Positions 1-8,902 of a DNA stretch of 64,000 nt are shown here, piece by piece (position 1 is the first letter of the stretch; every line of letters starts with the position of its first letter). The notes below the pieces were generated by a model, which was not told the DNA's origin, did no database searches, and saw nothing but the letters and a program-made list of their open reading frames with translations. The translations under genes were made by a program, and so were the position numbers. The DNA comes from Bailinhaonella thermotolerans (lineage in GTDB: Bacteria > Actinomycetota > Actinomycetes > Streptosporangiales > Streptosporangiaceae), in NCBI RefSeq assembly GCF_003594875.1, contig NZ_QZEY01000006.1:282774-346773 (forward strand), given 5' to 3'.

Positions 1-833
<833 letters not shown>

Positions 834-841
834 GGGGGCTC

Positions 842-1879
842 CTACAGGTAGGTGTCCGCCTTCGCGAACAGGGCCAGGGTGATCGCGTGCAGGAGGTCCC
901 CGACACCCTTGTCCGCCTTGCCCGCGCAGGCCCTGGCGTGGGTGCCCTCCAGGATGATGCCGCACTTGAAGCAGGCCAGGACGGTGTACCAGTCGATCGC
1001 GGACAGGTCGCGCGCGCTCCGCTCGGCGTACCGCGCGATCACCTCGCCGGGGCCGGGGAAGCCGCTCACGTCCGCCAGCGAGGTCGCCACGCCCAGCTCC
1101 GCGCCGCCCACCGGCCACATCGCCAGCAGCCAGCCCAGGTCCAGCAGCGGGTCGCCGATCGTGCACATCTCCCAGTCCACGATCGCGGCCAGCCGCGGGC
1201 GCTCGCGGTCGAGCAGCACGTTGGCCAGGTGGTAGTCGCCGTGCATGATCCCCGGCGTCCACGTCCTCGGCCGGTTGGCCTCCAGCCACGCCGCCACGCG
1301 GTCGAGCTGGGGGATCCGCGGCCCGCCGTACCCGTCCAGCTCGCCGTAGGTGTCCAGCTCGTGCATCCACCGGCCGACCTGGCGCTCCAGGAACCCGTCG
1401 GGCTTGCCGAAGTCGCCCAGGCCCACCGCCTCGTGGTCCACCGCGCCCAGCGCCGCGATCCCGTCCACCACGTCCAGCCCGGCCGCGTGCCGCCAGGACT
1501 CGTCCCGGGAGTACGGCGCGGGCAGCCCGGCGGTCGGGTTGAACCCGTCCACGGGCTCCATCAGGTAGAAGACGACGCCGAGCACGCTCTCGTCGGGGCA
1601 GGCGGCGATCAGCCCGGGGTGCGGCACGTCCGACCCGGCCAGCGCGGCGAGCACGCGGGCCTCGCGGCGCAGCACCTCGTTGCTCGCGCGGCGCAGGTGC
1701 CGGGGCGGCCTGCGCAGGACGTACTCCCGGCCGCCGCGCTCGAACCGCACGAGCACGTTCTGGGTGCCGCCGGCCAGCGTCTCGACCCGCCCGAAGGGGC
1801 CGGACGGCAGCCCCTGCGCGTCCATCCAGGCCGCGAGGCGGTCCAGGTCCACCAGTGCGGGGTCAACGCCGTCGGTCAT
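842..1879 (-). CDS. Phosphotransferase family protein (APH/ACAD10-like kinase)
   Basis: 345 residues, full length for aminoglycoside-phosphotransferase-fold proteins. A catalytic-loop motif HGDYHLANV (His213, Asp215) and a metal-binding DWEM (Asp235) followed by GDPLLDLGW mark the kinase active site. This subgroup usually lies beside acyl-CoA dehydrogenases, as here, and is thought to phosphorylate hydroxyacyl-CoA-type substrates, in analogy with the kinase domain of ACAD10/11. That role is inferred from context. It is the first gene of a two-gene operon and is preceded by a palindrome at 1906-1926 that could be a regulator site. Antibiotic resistance is unlikely given the neighbour. Confidence 0.88.
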   Translation of the reverse strand: MTDGVDPALVDLDRLAAWMDAQGLPSGPFGRVETLAGGTQNVLVRFERGGREYVLRRPPRHLRRASNEVLRREARVLAALAGSDVPHPGLIAACPDESVLGVVFYLMEPVDGFNPTAGLPAPYSRDESWRHAAGLDVVDGIAALGAVDHEAVGLGDFGKPDGFLERQVGRWMHELDTYGELDGYGGPRIPQLDRVAAWLEANRPRTWTPGIMHGDYHLANVLLDRERPRLAAIVDWEMCTIGDPLLDLGWLLAMWPVGGAELGVATSLADVSGFPGPGEVIARYAERSARDLSAIDWYTVLACFKCGIILEGTHARACAGKADKGVGDLLHAITLALFAKADTYL

Positions 1880-1905
1880 GCGCCGCCTAACCTTGTGATG
1901 CGGAT

Positions 1906-1926
1906 GCTCGACACTTTAAGTCAAGC
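1906..1926. promoter_or_regulatory. Inverted repeat upstream of the acyl-CoA dehydrogenase operon
   Basis: The half-sites GCTCGAC and GTCAAGC flank an AT-rich ACTTTAA centre (6 of 7 positions pair), about 27 bp upstream of the phosphotransferase start. On the minus strand it includes TTGACT, a good -35 hexamer. The position suits a TetR-type operator of the kind that controls fatty-acid genes. No matching regulator is visible. Confidence 0.4.
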
Positions 1927-2050
1927 GCCTGATCACCCTACCGAGGGGTAATCACCCTCACAAGGCATCCCCAGGGGCGACCGCCTCCGTGCCTCCCGCA
2001 TGCGACGAAACCCGCGGCCCTCGCCAGCGCCACCCGAGGTCTCAGATGCG

Positions 2051-2134
2051 CCCAGGCCCGAGGACCCGGGCCGCATCCCGGGCCGTATCCGGCCCAGGCC
2101 CGAGAACCCGGGCCGTATCCGAGCCGTATCCGGG
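2051..2134. repeat. 42-bp tandem repeat, two copies
   Basis: The unit begins CCCAGGCCCGAG and contains ACCCGGGCCG. Copies start at 2051 and 2093, and an inner GGGCCGTATCC-like element is itself repeated. The repeat sits in the roughly 390-bp gap between the phosphotransferase start and the DUF3073 stop. No convincing gene lies in that gap. Confidence 0.6.
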
Positions 2135-2266
2135 CCGGCGCGAGATCGCGAGACCCCGCGAACGGCGGCGCCGTCGCCCAGGCCGTACGGCATGAGCGGG
2201 CGCCGCCGGATCGCGCGGATCGCTTTCCGCTATGACAGGTGGGGACGGAGGGACGGGCCGGGACCG

Positions 2267-2434
2267 CTAGGGACGGTCGGCGGCCAGGTACTCCTCGGCG
2301 TCCTCGCCCACCTGGTCGGTGTCATCGCTTCCCGACAGCTCCTGACGGAGGCGGTCAAGATCGATCGAGTGCTCGGTGTACTTCAGCCTGCGAGCGACCT
2401 TCGTCTGCTTCGCCTTGGCTCGACCTCGCCCCAT
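2267..2434 (-). CDS. DUF3073 family small basic protein
   Basis: 55 residues beginning MGRGRAKAKQTKVARRLKY, the diagnostic N-terminus of DUF3073, a small protein conserved across Actinomycetota with unknown function. The acidic C-terminal half (DDTDQVGEDAEEY) is also typical. An ATG at 2434 is chosen over longer in-frame starts because it begins the conserved region and follows a GAGGGGG ribosome-binding site. The basic head and acidic tail suggest a nucleic-acid or ribosome association, but this is only an inference. Confidence 0.88.
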   Translation of the reverse strand: MGRGRAKAKQTKVARRLKYTEHSIDLDRLRQELSGSDDTDQVGEDAEEYLAADRP

Positions 2435-2579
2435 GGGCTCCCCCTCACACCGGCCGTGTCGGGCCTCTCGTCGTCCGGAACTTCGCGGTCCGGGACCACG
2501 GGGCTCCCGGCCCGCATGTGGCCCGGCCGAGACCCCGGGTGTCATCTGAAGAGTGGGTAAGCATCATACATTATGCGTT

Positions 2580-2607
2580 GGCAAGTTGAAGAATTCTGAA
2601 ACTTGCC
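2580..2607. promoter_or_regulatory. Inverted repeat GGCAAGTT-N12-AACTTGCC
   Basis: A perfect 8-bp inverted repeat with a 12-bp spacer containing GAATTC. It lies in the AT-rich 328-bp region between the divergent DUF3073 and ArsR-type genes. Autoregulation by the ArsR protein is the simplest reading, although the site is about 155 bp from that start codon. It could equally belong to the DUF3073 promoter. Confidence 0.45.
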
Positions 2608-2762
2608 CCACGATGAAGAGATGATGCCTGGCGGGAAGCGAGGTCGGACCGGAGTCACGACGAGCGCACGAGCCACTCATGAACCCGGACCCGACCCGCG
2701 GCGCTGGAAGCCACACGATAGCGCTGGGGAGGCGACGAGCGGGCTTGGCAGGGCCTCCTGAC

Positions 2763-3101
2763 ATGTCCGTGCCGCTCTACCAGGCCAAGGCCGAGCTGTT
2801 CCGCACGCTGGGACACCCGGTCCGGATCCGCGTCCTGGAGATGCTGGGCGAGGGACCCCGCCCGGTGCGCGACCTGCTCGCCGAGCTCGACGTCGAGGCG
2901 TCGAGCCTGTCGCAGCAGCTCGCCGTGCTCCGCCGCGCGGGGATCGTCACGGCGACCCGCGAGGGCGCGACGGTCGTCTACGCCCTGTCCACCTCCGACG
3001 TGGCCGAACTCCTCGGCGCCGCGCGGCAGATCCTCACCGACATGCTCGACACCCAGGGCAAGCTCCTGGCCGAGCTCCGCGCCGAGTCGGGCGCCGGCTA
3101 G
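2763..3101 (+). CDS. ArsR-family winged-helix regulator
   Basis: 112 residues starting MSVPLYQAKAELFRTLGHP. The LGHPVRIRVLEML helix and the recognition segment SSLSQQLAVLRRAGIV are classic for ArsR/SmtB winged-helix repressors. The usual CxC metal-binding motif is absent, so metal sensing by the classic alpha3 site is unlikely and the ligand is unknown. The C-terminal helix (AARQILTDMLDTQGKLLAEL) fits the dimerisation helix. An ATG at 2763 begins the conserved fold; the longer in-frame extension is low-complexity. The gene is divergent from DUF3073 and convergent with a GNAT gene. No obvious target sits next to it apart from its own promoter region. Confidence 0.85.
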   Translation: MSVPLYQAKAELFRTLGHPVRIRVLEMLGEGPRPVRDLLAELDVEASSLSQQLAVLRRAGIVTATREGATVVYALSTSDVAELLGAARQILTDMLDTQGKLLAELRAESGAG

Positions 3102-3199
3102 CGCGCCCGGGCGGCGGAAGGCCCGGCCGCCGTGTGCGCACGCCCCGGGCCGCTCCGGCATGCCCGGCATGCCCGGCTCCGCTCGGCGGCGGGGAGGTC

Positions 3200-3751
3200 T
3201 CACCCGGCCTCCCAGTCGGCGCGGTCCAGGGCGTACACCACCTCGCCGTGCTCGGAGCCCTCGATGGCCTCGGGCCAGTCCCCGAAGTACGTGCGGACGT
3301 AGGTCAGGCCGGCCTTCTCCATCACGCGGCGGGAGCCCTTGTTGACCGTCATGGTCTCGGCGACCACGCGGCGGGCGCCCAGCTCGGTGAACGCCTTGCG
3401 GACCAGCGCCCGGGAGCCCTCGGTGGCGTAGCCGGCGCCCCAGGCGGCCCTGCGCAGCCGGTATCCCAGCTCCGGCACCTCCGGGTCGTCCTTGGGGCAG
3501 AGCTCGAACCAGCCGAGGAAGCGCCCGGTGGCCTTCTCCGTCGCGGCGAAGTAGCCGTAGCCGGGGAACCTGGCGGCGCGGGCGAGCAGGCGGGGCAGGT
3601 GGTCGTTCCGGATCATCTCCGGCGGGGTGGGCCTGCCGCCGGTGAGGAAGCGCATCACCTCGGGGTCGGAGTCCAGCTCGATGAGCGCGTCCGCGTCGTC
3701 CTCGGTGAGCGCGCGCATCGTCATGCGCTCGGTCTCCAGATAGCCGTCCAT
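3200..3751 (-). CDS. GNAT acetyltransferase (RimJ/RimL-like)
   Basis: 183 residues. It begins MDGYLETERMTMRALTEDDA and carries a central ELGYRLRRAAWGAGYATEGS, which is the beta4/acetyl-CoA pyrophosphate-binding loop of RimJ/RimL-type GNAT enzymes. A following NKGSRRVMEKAGLTYVRTY matches the conserved N-x-x-S-x-x-V-x-x-K-x-G segment. It probably N-acetylates a protein N-terminus or small amine using acetyl-CoA. The substrate cannot be read from sequence. It is monocistronic and convergent with the ArsR gene. An ATG at 3751 is used because upstream in-frame sequence is unrelated. Confidence 0.9.
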   Translation of the reverse strand: MDGYLETERMTMRALTEDDADALIELDSDPEVMRFLTGGRPTPPEMIRNDHLPRLLARAARFPGYGYFAATEKATGRFLGWFELCPKDDPEVPELGYRLRRAAWGAGYATEGSRALVRKAFTELGARRVVAETMTVNKGSRRVMEKAGLTYVRTYFGDWPEAIEGSEHGEVVYALDRADWEAG

Positions 3752-3827
3752 CCCGTCCCATCTCTCGCTGCGGACCTGCCGGTTTGATAGCACGCGGCGA
3801 CGTCGCGCGGCGACGGGTTTTCCGGGC

Positions 3828-3960
3828 CGAGCCGTACGGCGGACGCCTCGCGGCGGGGTGAGGCGGAGCGCGAGCCGTACGGCGGACGCCCCCCGGAAGG
3901 CCGGCGCGAGCCGTACGGCGGACGCCCCTGGCCGGATGGGGCGGGGCGCGAGCCGTGCGG
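3828..3960. repeat. Interspersed CGAGCCGTACGGCGGACGCC repeats, 3-4 copies
   Basis: A 20-bp unit occurs at 3828-3847, 3871-3890 and 3907-3926, with a diverged partial copy from 3949. Each full unit contains the palindrome GCCGTACGGC. The array fills most of the gap between two divergent GNAT genes, so it overlaps their likely promoters. Confidence 0.7.
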
Positions 3961-4030
3961 GCATTCCCTCTCGGCGAAAGGCGGGCAAGCCGGGGCGTAT
4001 GATCACCGTGGCCTCGGGAGGGGATTTCGC

Positions 4031-4642
4031 GTGATCACCGTTCGGCAAGCCGCGGGGAACGCCGACGCGATCGTGCCGGTGCTGGCGCGCGCGTTCTACG
4101 ACGACCCGATCTGGAGCTGGCTCGTGGCCGATCCCGCGACCCGGATCGAACGGCTGAGCCGGGTGTTCGACCCCATGGCGCGGCACGTGCACCTGCCCCG
4201 CGGGCTGAGCGAGGTCGCCGGGCGCGACGGCGCGACCGAGGCGGTGGCGCTGTGGGACCCGCCCGGCACCTGGCGCGTGCCCCTGTCGGCGCAGCTCCGG
4301 CAGGCCCTCCCGCTCCTGCGCGCGTTCGGCCGCAGGACGCTGGCCGCGGCGCGCGCGCTGAGCGCGATGGAGGCGCGGCATCCGAAACGGCCGCACTACT
4401 ACCTGGCGTTCCTGGCCACCGACCCGCCCGCGCAGGGCCACGGCCTCGGGGGCGCGCTGCTGCGATCCAGACTGGAGCGCTGCGACGCCGAACGCATGCC
4501 CGCCTACCTGGAGTCGTCCAAGGAGGCGAACGTGCCCTACTACGAGCGGTTCGGCTTCGAGGTGACCGAGAGGCTGGAGCTGCCCGGCGGGTGCCCGCCG
4601 GTCTGGCTCATGTGGCGCGACCCGCGCCCGGCGGACGGCTAA
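4031..4642 (+). CDS. GNAT acetyltransferase
   Basis: 203 residues. The acetyl-CoA-binding signature QGHGLGGALLRSRL is preceded by the beta4 strand YYLAFLATDPPA. The segment YLESSKEANVPYYERFGFEV is typical of GNAT proteins of actinomycetes, many of which modify antibiotics or small amines. The start at 4031 gives MITVRQAAGNADAIVPVLARAF, the usual N-terminus of the group, with GGGAGGGG about ten bases upstream. The substrate is unknown. It is distant enough from the biosynthetic cluster that no link is claimed. Confidence 0.9.
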   Translation: MITVRQAAGNADAIVPVLARAFYDDPIWSWLVADPATRIERLSRVFDPMARHVHLPRGLSEVAGRDGATEAVALWDPPGTWRVPLSAQLRQALPLLRAFGRRTLAAARALSAMEARHPKRPHYYLAFLATDPPAQGHGLGGALLRSRLERCDAERMPAYLESSKEANVPYYERFGFEVTERLELPGGCPPVWLMWRDPRPADG

Positions 4643-4697
4643 CGCCGGAGCGGCTCCCGGCCGGAGTATCGGACCCTCGCGTGAGTACGGCCACCGG

Positions 4698-4766
4698 CCG
4701 CGTGCGGCCGCCTGCCGCGTGCGGCCGTCAGCCGAGTGCGGCCGTCAGCCGGGTGCGGCTTGTCAG
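4698..4766. repeat. 17-bp tandem repeat, four copies
   Basis: Head-to-tail copies of CCGCGTGCGGCCGTCAG and close variants start at 4698, 4715, 4732 and 4749; the last is 18 bp. They separate two convergent genes and run into the 3' end of the small basic protein gene. Confidence 0.75.
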
Positions 4767-4990
4767 TCGGAGTGGGGTTTCGGCCGGGGTGAGCGGTTCT
4801 GCTGCTTGCCCCGGTGGATCGAGGCCAGCCGCTCGCGGTGGTGGTGCGGGTCGTTGCGGGGCAGTTCGTGGCGCTGCTTGGACGCGCCGGTGGTCACGCC
4901 CTCCGCGCTGGGGCTCTTGCCCGCCTCCCGCGCCTGCCGCGCCGCCTTCCGGCGCTGCTGCTCGTCGCCTTCCACCTTCTTGCGGACCAT
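4763..4990 (-). CDS. Small basic hypothetical protein conserved in actinomycetes
   Basis: 75 residues starting MVRKKVEGDEQQRRKAARQA and rich in Arg, Lys, Gln and His. The pattern VEGDEQQRRKAARQAREAGKS followed by GVTTGASKQRHELPR recalls a family of short cytoplasmic actinobacterial proteins of unknown function. It is predicted to be largely helical or disordered, with no membrane or signal segment. An ATG at 4990 is preferred over one eight codons upstream because it follows GGGGGAC at suitable spacing; the upstream ATG lacks a ribosome-binding site. The last codons overlap the 17-bp repeat array. Confidence 0.72.
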   Translation of the reverse strand: MVRKKVEGDEQQRRKAARQAREAGKSPSAEGVTTGASKQRHELPRNDPHHHRERLASIHRGKQQNRSPRPKPHSD

Positions 4991-5223
4991 GGTCGTCCCC
5001 CCGTTCCCGGACATTTCCGGCTATGTCGTGCGATACCCAAGGTCGTCCGCGTAACTCCTGTCCTTCTCCCGCGCGCCGCCTCTGGATCCGGTACGGCGGA
5101 GCGGCGTCGGCGAGGGCCGGCACGGCCGGGCGGGCGGGCCCGGGCGGCCGGGTCCCGGGGCGCCTTCGGGCGGCTCCCGGGGGCGGACGAGCGGTGTCAC
5201 GGCACCTGGGTAGGAGGCGCCCC

Positions 5224-5243
5224 CTCCGTAAGTACTACCGGAG
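5224..5243. promoter_or_regulatory. 20-bp palindrome centred on AGTACT
   Basis: CTCCGTAAGTACTACCGGAG matches its reverse complement at 16 of 20 positions. It lies in the 472-bp gap between the divergent small basic protein gene and dedA-like gene, about 220 bp before the latter. The shape fits a dimeric response-regulator or repressor site. The rest of the gap shows no gene. Confidence 0.35.
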
Positions 5244-5462
5244 AGCCACGGCGGGGCCGCACCCCCGACCAAAGTGGGGATCCGGAACCAGACCAACGGG
5301 CGATGTGCCGCCGCGGGCCGTTCCCTAGGGTCGAAAGCGACACCCGCCCCTGAGTGATCTCGGGGATCCACGGGGGTCGATCAGGGGCGTCCCCGGATGC
5401 CCCGCCACCGCGCTCCCGGCACGCTGGGAGACCAGTCCACGCACCCCCGGGAGCCCCGCCGC

Positions 5463-6095
5463 ATGTCGCATACCATCCTGGACCTGCTCCACCAGGTCAT
5501 GTCGTCGCCCTGGATCTACCTGGCGTTGTTCCTGCTCGCGGTGCTGGACGGGTTCTTCCCGATCGTCCCCGCGGAGACGTCGGTGATCACGGCCGGGGTG
5601 TTCGCGGCCACCGGAGCCACGAACCTCGCGCTCGTGATCGCTGTCGCCGCCGCGGGAGCGTTCGCCGGAGACCACATCTCCTACCTGATCGGCAGGAAGG
5701 CCGGGTCCCGGCTGCGCGACCGGCCGCGCACCCGCAAGGCGTACTCCTGGGCGGCCAAGGCGCTGGCCGAACGCGGTGGTCTGGTCCTCATCGTCGCCCG
5801 TTACATCCCCGGCGGCCGCACCGCCGTCACGATCACGATGGGCGCGGTGGCCTATCCGAGACGCTCCTTCGCCTTCTTCGACGCCCTGGCCGCGGGCTCC
5901 TGGGCGATCTACTCAGGCTTGATCGGATTCTTCGGGGGAATGGCGTTCGAGCAGGACCCGATCAAGGGCCTCCTGTTCGGCCTCGGCCTGGCCCTGTCCA
6001 TCACCGCGGTCGTCGAGGTGGTCCGCTGGGTCCGCAAGCGCCGCCGACCCGCCGCCGCCGACCCCCAGCACGAGCTCGTGGAGGCCTCCCGATGA
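5463..6095 (+). CDS. DedA family membrane protein
   Basis: 210 residues with four to five hydrophobic segments. FPIVPAETSVITAGVFAA near the N-terminus and GRTAVTITMGAVAYPRRSF downstream match the conserved DedA (VTT/SNARE-associated) motifs, including the internal R/G-rich re-entrant segment around RYIPGGR. DedA proteins are polytopic and implicated in lipid carrier flipping and membrane homeostasis; the specific substrate is unknown. The start at 5463 gives MSHTILDLLHQVM. A longer in-frame start adds a non-conserved arginine-rich stretch. The stop codon overlaps the ATG of the next membrane-protein gene (ATGA), indicating coupled translation. Confidence 0.9.
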   Translation: MSHTILDLLHQVMSSPWIYLALFLLAVLDGFFPIVPAETSVITAGVFAATGATNLALVIAVAAAGAFAGDHISYLIGRKAGSRLRDRPRTRKAYSWAAKALAERGGLVLIVARYIPGGRTAVTITMGAVAYPRRSFAFFDALAAGSWAIYSGLIGFFGGMAFEQDPIKGLLFGLGLALSITAVVEVVRWVRKRRRPAAADPQHELVEASR

Positions 6096-6745
6096 AGTGG
6101 TTGTCGATCTTCGGCCCGCTGACCGCCCTGGCGGCGTTCGCCTACCCGCACTTCTCCCCCCACCTCTTCGCCCCGGCCCCGGTCGCGCTGCCCCTCCTCG
6201 GAGCCCTGGCCCTGGCCGCCGGGTGCCTGGCGCTGGCCTACGTCCTCGCCGAGCACGAGCCCGCCCGCGCCGCCGTCCCCCGCGTCTTCCTGGTGGCGAC
6301 CGCCGCCGGCCTGATCGTCGCGGCGATCCTCCCCGACGGTGAGACCCACCGCTGGGCCACCGCCGTCGCCCTGGCCGCCCCGCCCATCGCCACCCACCTC
6401 CTGGCCCGCCGCCGCACGCCCGGCCACCAGGCCCTCCACGCCCTGACCGCCGCCTCGGCCCTCGCCCTCACCGCCTACCTCGTCACCCACCCGGCCAGCC
6501 CCCTCGCTCCCCTGCTCGGCGGCGTCCACCCGCTCATCGAGACCTACCTCCCCCTGACCCAGATCCTCCTCGTCACCGCCATGACCCTCACCACCCTCGC
6601 CGCCACGGCCCCCGCCCAGCCCCAGACCCCCGGCGTCCCCGCCCACACCCTCCCGGCCCCCGCCCGCCCCGTCATCGCGCAATCCACCCCCCGCCCCGTC
6701 ATCGCCCAGTCCGCCTCCCGCCCCACCGCCCCGCGCATGTCCTGA
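6092..6745 (+). CDS. Polytopic membrane protein, function unknown
   Basis: 217 residues starting at an ATG that overlaps the DedA stop. It has about six hydrophobic helices (for example PVALPLLGALALAAGCLALAY, in part, and VFLVATAAGLIVAAI) and an extended Pro/Ala-rich C-terminal tail after residue 175. The tail has a short internal duplication, RPVIAQS. The pattern resembles DUF998-like or DUF998-adjacent membrane proteins of actinomycetes, but I do not assign a family. Coupling to dedA suggests a shared membrane role. Codon use becomes extremely C-rich toward the 3' end, continuing into the repeat region beyond. Confidence 0.7.
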   Translation: MKWLSIFGPLTALAAFAYPHFSPHLFAPAPVALPLLGALALAAGCLALAYVLAEHEPARAAVPRVFLVATAAGLIVAAILPDGETHRWATAVALAAPPIATHLLARRRTPGHQALHALTAASALALTAYLVTHPASPLAPLLGGVHPLIETYLPLTQILLVTAMTLTTLAATAPAQPQTPGVPAHTLPAPARPVIAQSTPRPVIAQSASRPTAPRMS

Positions 6746-6829
6746 CCAGCACCGGGGATCCGCCGGCCCGCACGACCAGCGCCGCCCGCCCACTCGACCT
6801 CAAGACCGGCCCGCCTCCACCGCCCGTCG

Positions 6830-7062
6830 CATGGGCCGACGCTGTCGTTTCTCCGGTTCGTACGGCGGGCGCCGCCCCCCGGCCACCAGAGCTTCAAGAG
6901 CCGCCCACCCCACCCCCCATGCATCTGTCGGCGGCTGTCGTCTCCCCCGTTCGTACGGCGGGCGCCGCCCCCGGCCACCAGAGCTTCCAGAGCCGCCCGC
7001 CCCACCCCTCGCCTGTGTCGGCGGCTGCCGCATCTCCCGTTCGTACGGCTGGCGCCGCCGCC
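6830..7062. repeat. 90-93 bp tandem repeat, about 2.5 copies
   Basis: The core TTCGTACGGCGGGCGCCGCC begins at 6857 and 6950, and a variant begins at 7040 (spacings 93 and 90). The first two copies are followed by GGCCACCAGAGCTTC and AGAGCCGCCC; the second and third are preceded by TGTCGGCGGCTG. A more degenerate partial unit may precede the first. Confidence 0.75.
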
Positions 7063-7470
7063 GACCTTGATCCCTCCGGGCGGAGCGGCCCCTCCCCTCC
7101 CCCAACCTCGACAGCACGCACCCTCGGGGCGCTACGCCCACTGACACAACGGGCCCACCCTGAGCTCTCCGCCCGGTGCTCTGGCCCGCTTCGCCCCCCT
7201 TCGAGCCGTCCCTTGAACCGTTCAGTGGGCGGCACGTTCCTCGCCTTCGCCGGGTCTCGTCGCACAGCCCGTCCTGCTCGCTCGCGGATGTGGGAGGCGT
7301 GCGGGGACGGCAAGGGGGCGAGGCGGTCCGTATGTCTGGGCGGAGGGGCGGGTGGGGCGTTGTGGCAGGGGAGGGTGCGCCCCGAGGGTGCGTGAGGGCG
7401 GGGGTTGGGGAACGGTGGGGCGTCTCCTGGTGGATGGTCCAAGGTCGGGGGCGGCGCCAGCCGTACGGCC

Positions 7471-7560
7471 CGGCGACGTCCATCGCACCGCCCGCGCGGC
7501 CGGGGACATCCATCGCACCGCCCGCGCGCTCGGGGACATCCGCCGTGTCGGCCCCTCGGC
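7471..7560. repeat. 30-bp tandem repeat, three copies
   Basis: The unit CATCGCACCGCCCGCGCGG with a following GGGGACATC recurs with a 30-bp period: CATCGCACCG starts at 7481 and 7511, and a diverged CGCCGTGTCG starts at 7541. It is next to the 3' end of the transglutaminase-like gene. Confidence 0.65.
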
Positions 7561-7603
7561 CGAAGGGGTCTGCCACGCCCGCCCGCGCGGCCGGGAACAC
7601 GAT

Positions 7604-8536
7604 CTAGGAGATGGCGGTGCGTGTGGTGAGGTCGATCCGGGTTCGGGTGCCGGAGGGGGAGAGGCAGAGGACGTGGTCGCCGGGGTTGAGGCGGGGGTCG
7701 GTGCGGTAGCGGGCGGCCAGGGTCTCCTCGGCCTGGTCGTCGCCCTCGTCGGCGGACAGGAGGAGGGCGGCTATCTCGTCGGTCAGGTGGAGGTCGGCCA
7801 GGGCGTCTTCCGGGAGGGCGCCCTCAGGGGAGGCGTCCCCGGGAGTGCCGTCTTCGCCCCAGGTGTCCCAGAGGAGGAGTTCGTCGCGGCGGCGGTGGGC
7901 GAGTTCCAGCAGGACGTAGTGGCCGATGAAGCGGGGGCCGGTGTACGGGGAGCCGGGGGCCACGCCGTACACGCCCGGGTCGATCTCGCCGCGGCGGTAC
8001 GCGGTCCAGGCCCCGGCGGCGGTGGTGAAGGCGGCCTTGGTCAGGGGGCCCTTCTGGCGGGGGATGTCCAGGGGGTCGAAGGGCCAGGGCGCCGCGGGGT
8101 CGAGCTGGGCGTCGGCCAGGGCCCAGCGGTCACCGGTCCAGTACTCCGCGACCACGTGGTCGTAGACGAACCCGGCGCTCATGTAAGGGGCGAAGCCGAT
8201 GCGGCTGCGCGCCGGCACGCCGCGCTGGCGGAGGGCCGCGACCGTGAGCAGCGTGTAGTCACGGCAGCAGCCGGCCACGCGGTCCGCCAGGGGACGGGGC
8301 TCGGCCAGGGGGACGCCGAAGCGGCTCTGGTCGGTGTCGAGGATCCGCTCGACCCAGCGGTTGTCGATCTCGGCCAGGCGCTCGGCGGTGAAGGTGAGCC
8401 CCGACCCCGTGTAGTGCACGATCACGTTGCGGACGACCTCGGTCAGCTCGGGCAGGGTGTCCGGCAGCGCGTCCAGCAGCCGGGCGTGCGGACCGGGGTC
8501 GGTGTACGGCGAGTGCGCGGCGTAGTCCAGGCTCAT
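7604..8536 (-). CDS. Transglutaminase-like domain protein
   Basis: 310 residues. The central segment has a Cys-His-Asp triad in the transglutaminase/protease order: Cys91 in GCCRDYTLL, His127 in YDHVVAEYW and Asp142 in ALADAQLD. The CRDYTLL helix plus RSRIGFAPY strand is typical of the microbial transglutaminase-like superfamily, whose members are often peptidases or amidases. No signal peptide is seen, so it is probably cytoplasmic. An ATG at 8536 is chosen over a GTG three codons upstream because GGGAGAG lies at proper distance from the ATG and abuts the GTG. It is monocistronic and the natural substrate is unknown. Confidence 0.82.
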   Translation of the reverse strand: MSLDYAAHSPYTDPGPHARLLDALPDTLPELTEVVRNVIVHYTGSGLTFTAERLAEIDNRWVERILDTDQSRFGVPLAEPRPLADRVAGCCRDYTLLTVAALRQRGVPARSRIGFAPYMSAGFVYDHVVAEYWTGDRWALADAQLDPAAPWPFDPLDIPRQKGPLTKAAFTTAAGAWTAYRRGEIDPGVYGVAPGSPYTGPRFIGHYVLLELAHRRRDELLLWDTWGEDGTPGDASPEGALPEDALADLHLTDEIAALLLSADEGDDQAEETLAARYRTDPRLNPGDHVLCLSPSGTRTRIDLTTRTAIS

Positions 8537-8639
8537 GCGGATCACTCTCCCGGCGTGTCGCCCGGAAGTTCAACCGGGCGGATCCCGGAATTTCAGACCC
8601 CTGCGGCCCTCACCACGGGCCGCGCTCCCGCCCCCTCCG

Positions 8640-8902
8640 GGCCCGCGCTCGCATCCCCTCCAGCCCACCAGCACCCGGGCCCGCGTCACAACCCCCTCCA
8701 GGCCCGCGCAGCCCACGTCACAGCCTCCTGGCCGCGCAGCCCACGTCACAACCCCCTCCGGACCCCGCCCCGCCCGCGCCTCACAGCCTCCGGGCCCCGC
8801 CCCGCCCGTGCCTCACAGCCTCCGGGCCCGCGCAGCCCACGTCACAGCCTCCGGGCCCCGCAGCCGCGCTCACAGCCCCTCCGGGCCCCGCAGCCCGCGC
8901 TC
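8640..8902. repeat. Imperfect tandem repeats, roughly eight units
   Basis: Units of about 25-40 bp share a GCGCAGCCCACGTCACAGCC or CCTCACAGCCTCCGGGCCCC core. They fill the gap between the AraC-type gene and the transglutaminase-like gene and continue into the last codons of the AraC-type gene (RGLRGPEGL), so the protein's C-terminus is made of repeat-derived sequence. Confidence 0.65.

Larger units (their letters stand above)
6746..7603. other. 858-bp gap without a convincing gene; repeat-rich
   Basis: No frame shows a conserved protein; all open frames here have low-complexity Pro/Arg/Gly composition. The region holds two tandem-repeat tracts (listed separately) and switches from strongly C-rich to strongly G-rich on the plus strand around 7250. 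It separates a plus-strand operon from a minus-strand gene, so terminators for both may lie here, but I could not identify a clean hairpin. Confidence 0.6.

Noticed and set aside
2250..2545. A longer DUF3073 start at 2545
   Set aside because: The extra 37 residues are Gly/Arg/Pro-rich and unconserved, and the ATG at 2434 has the ribosome-binding site and the diagnostic first residues.
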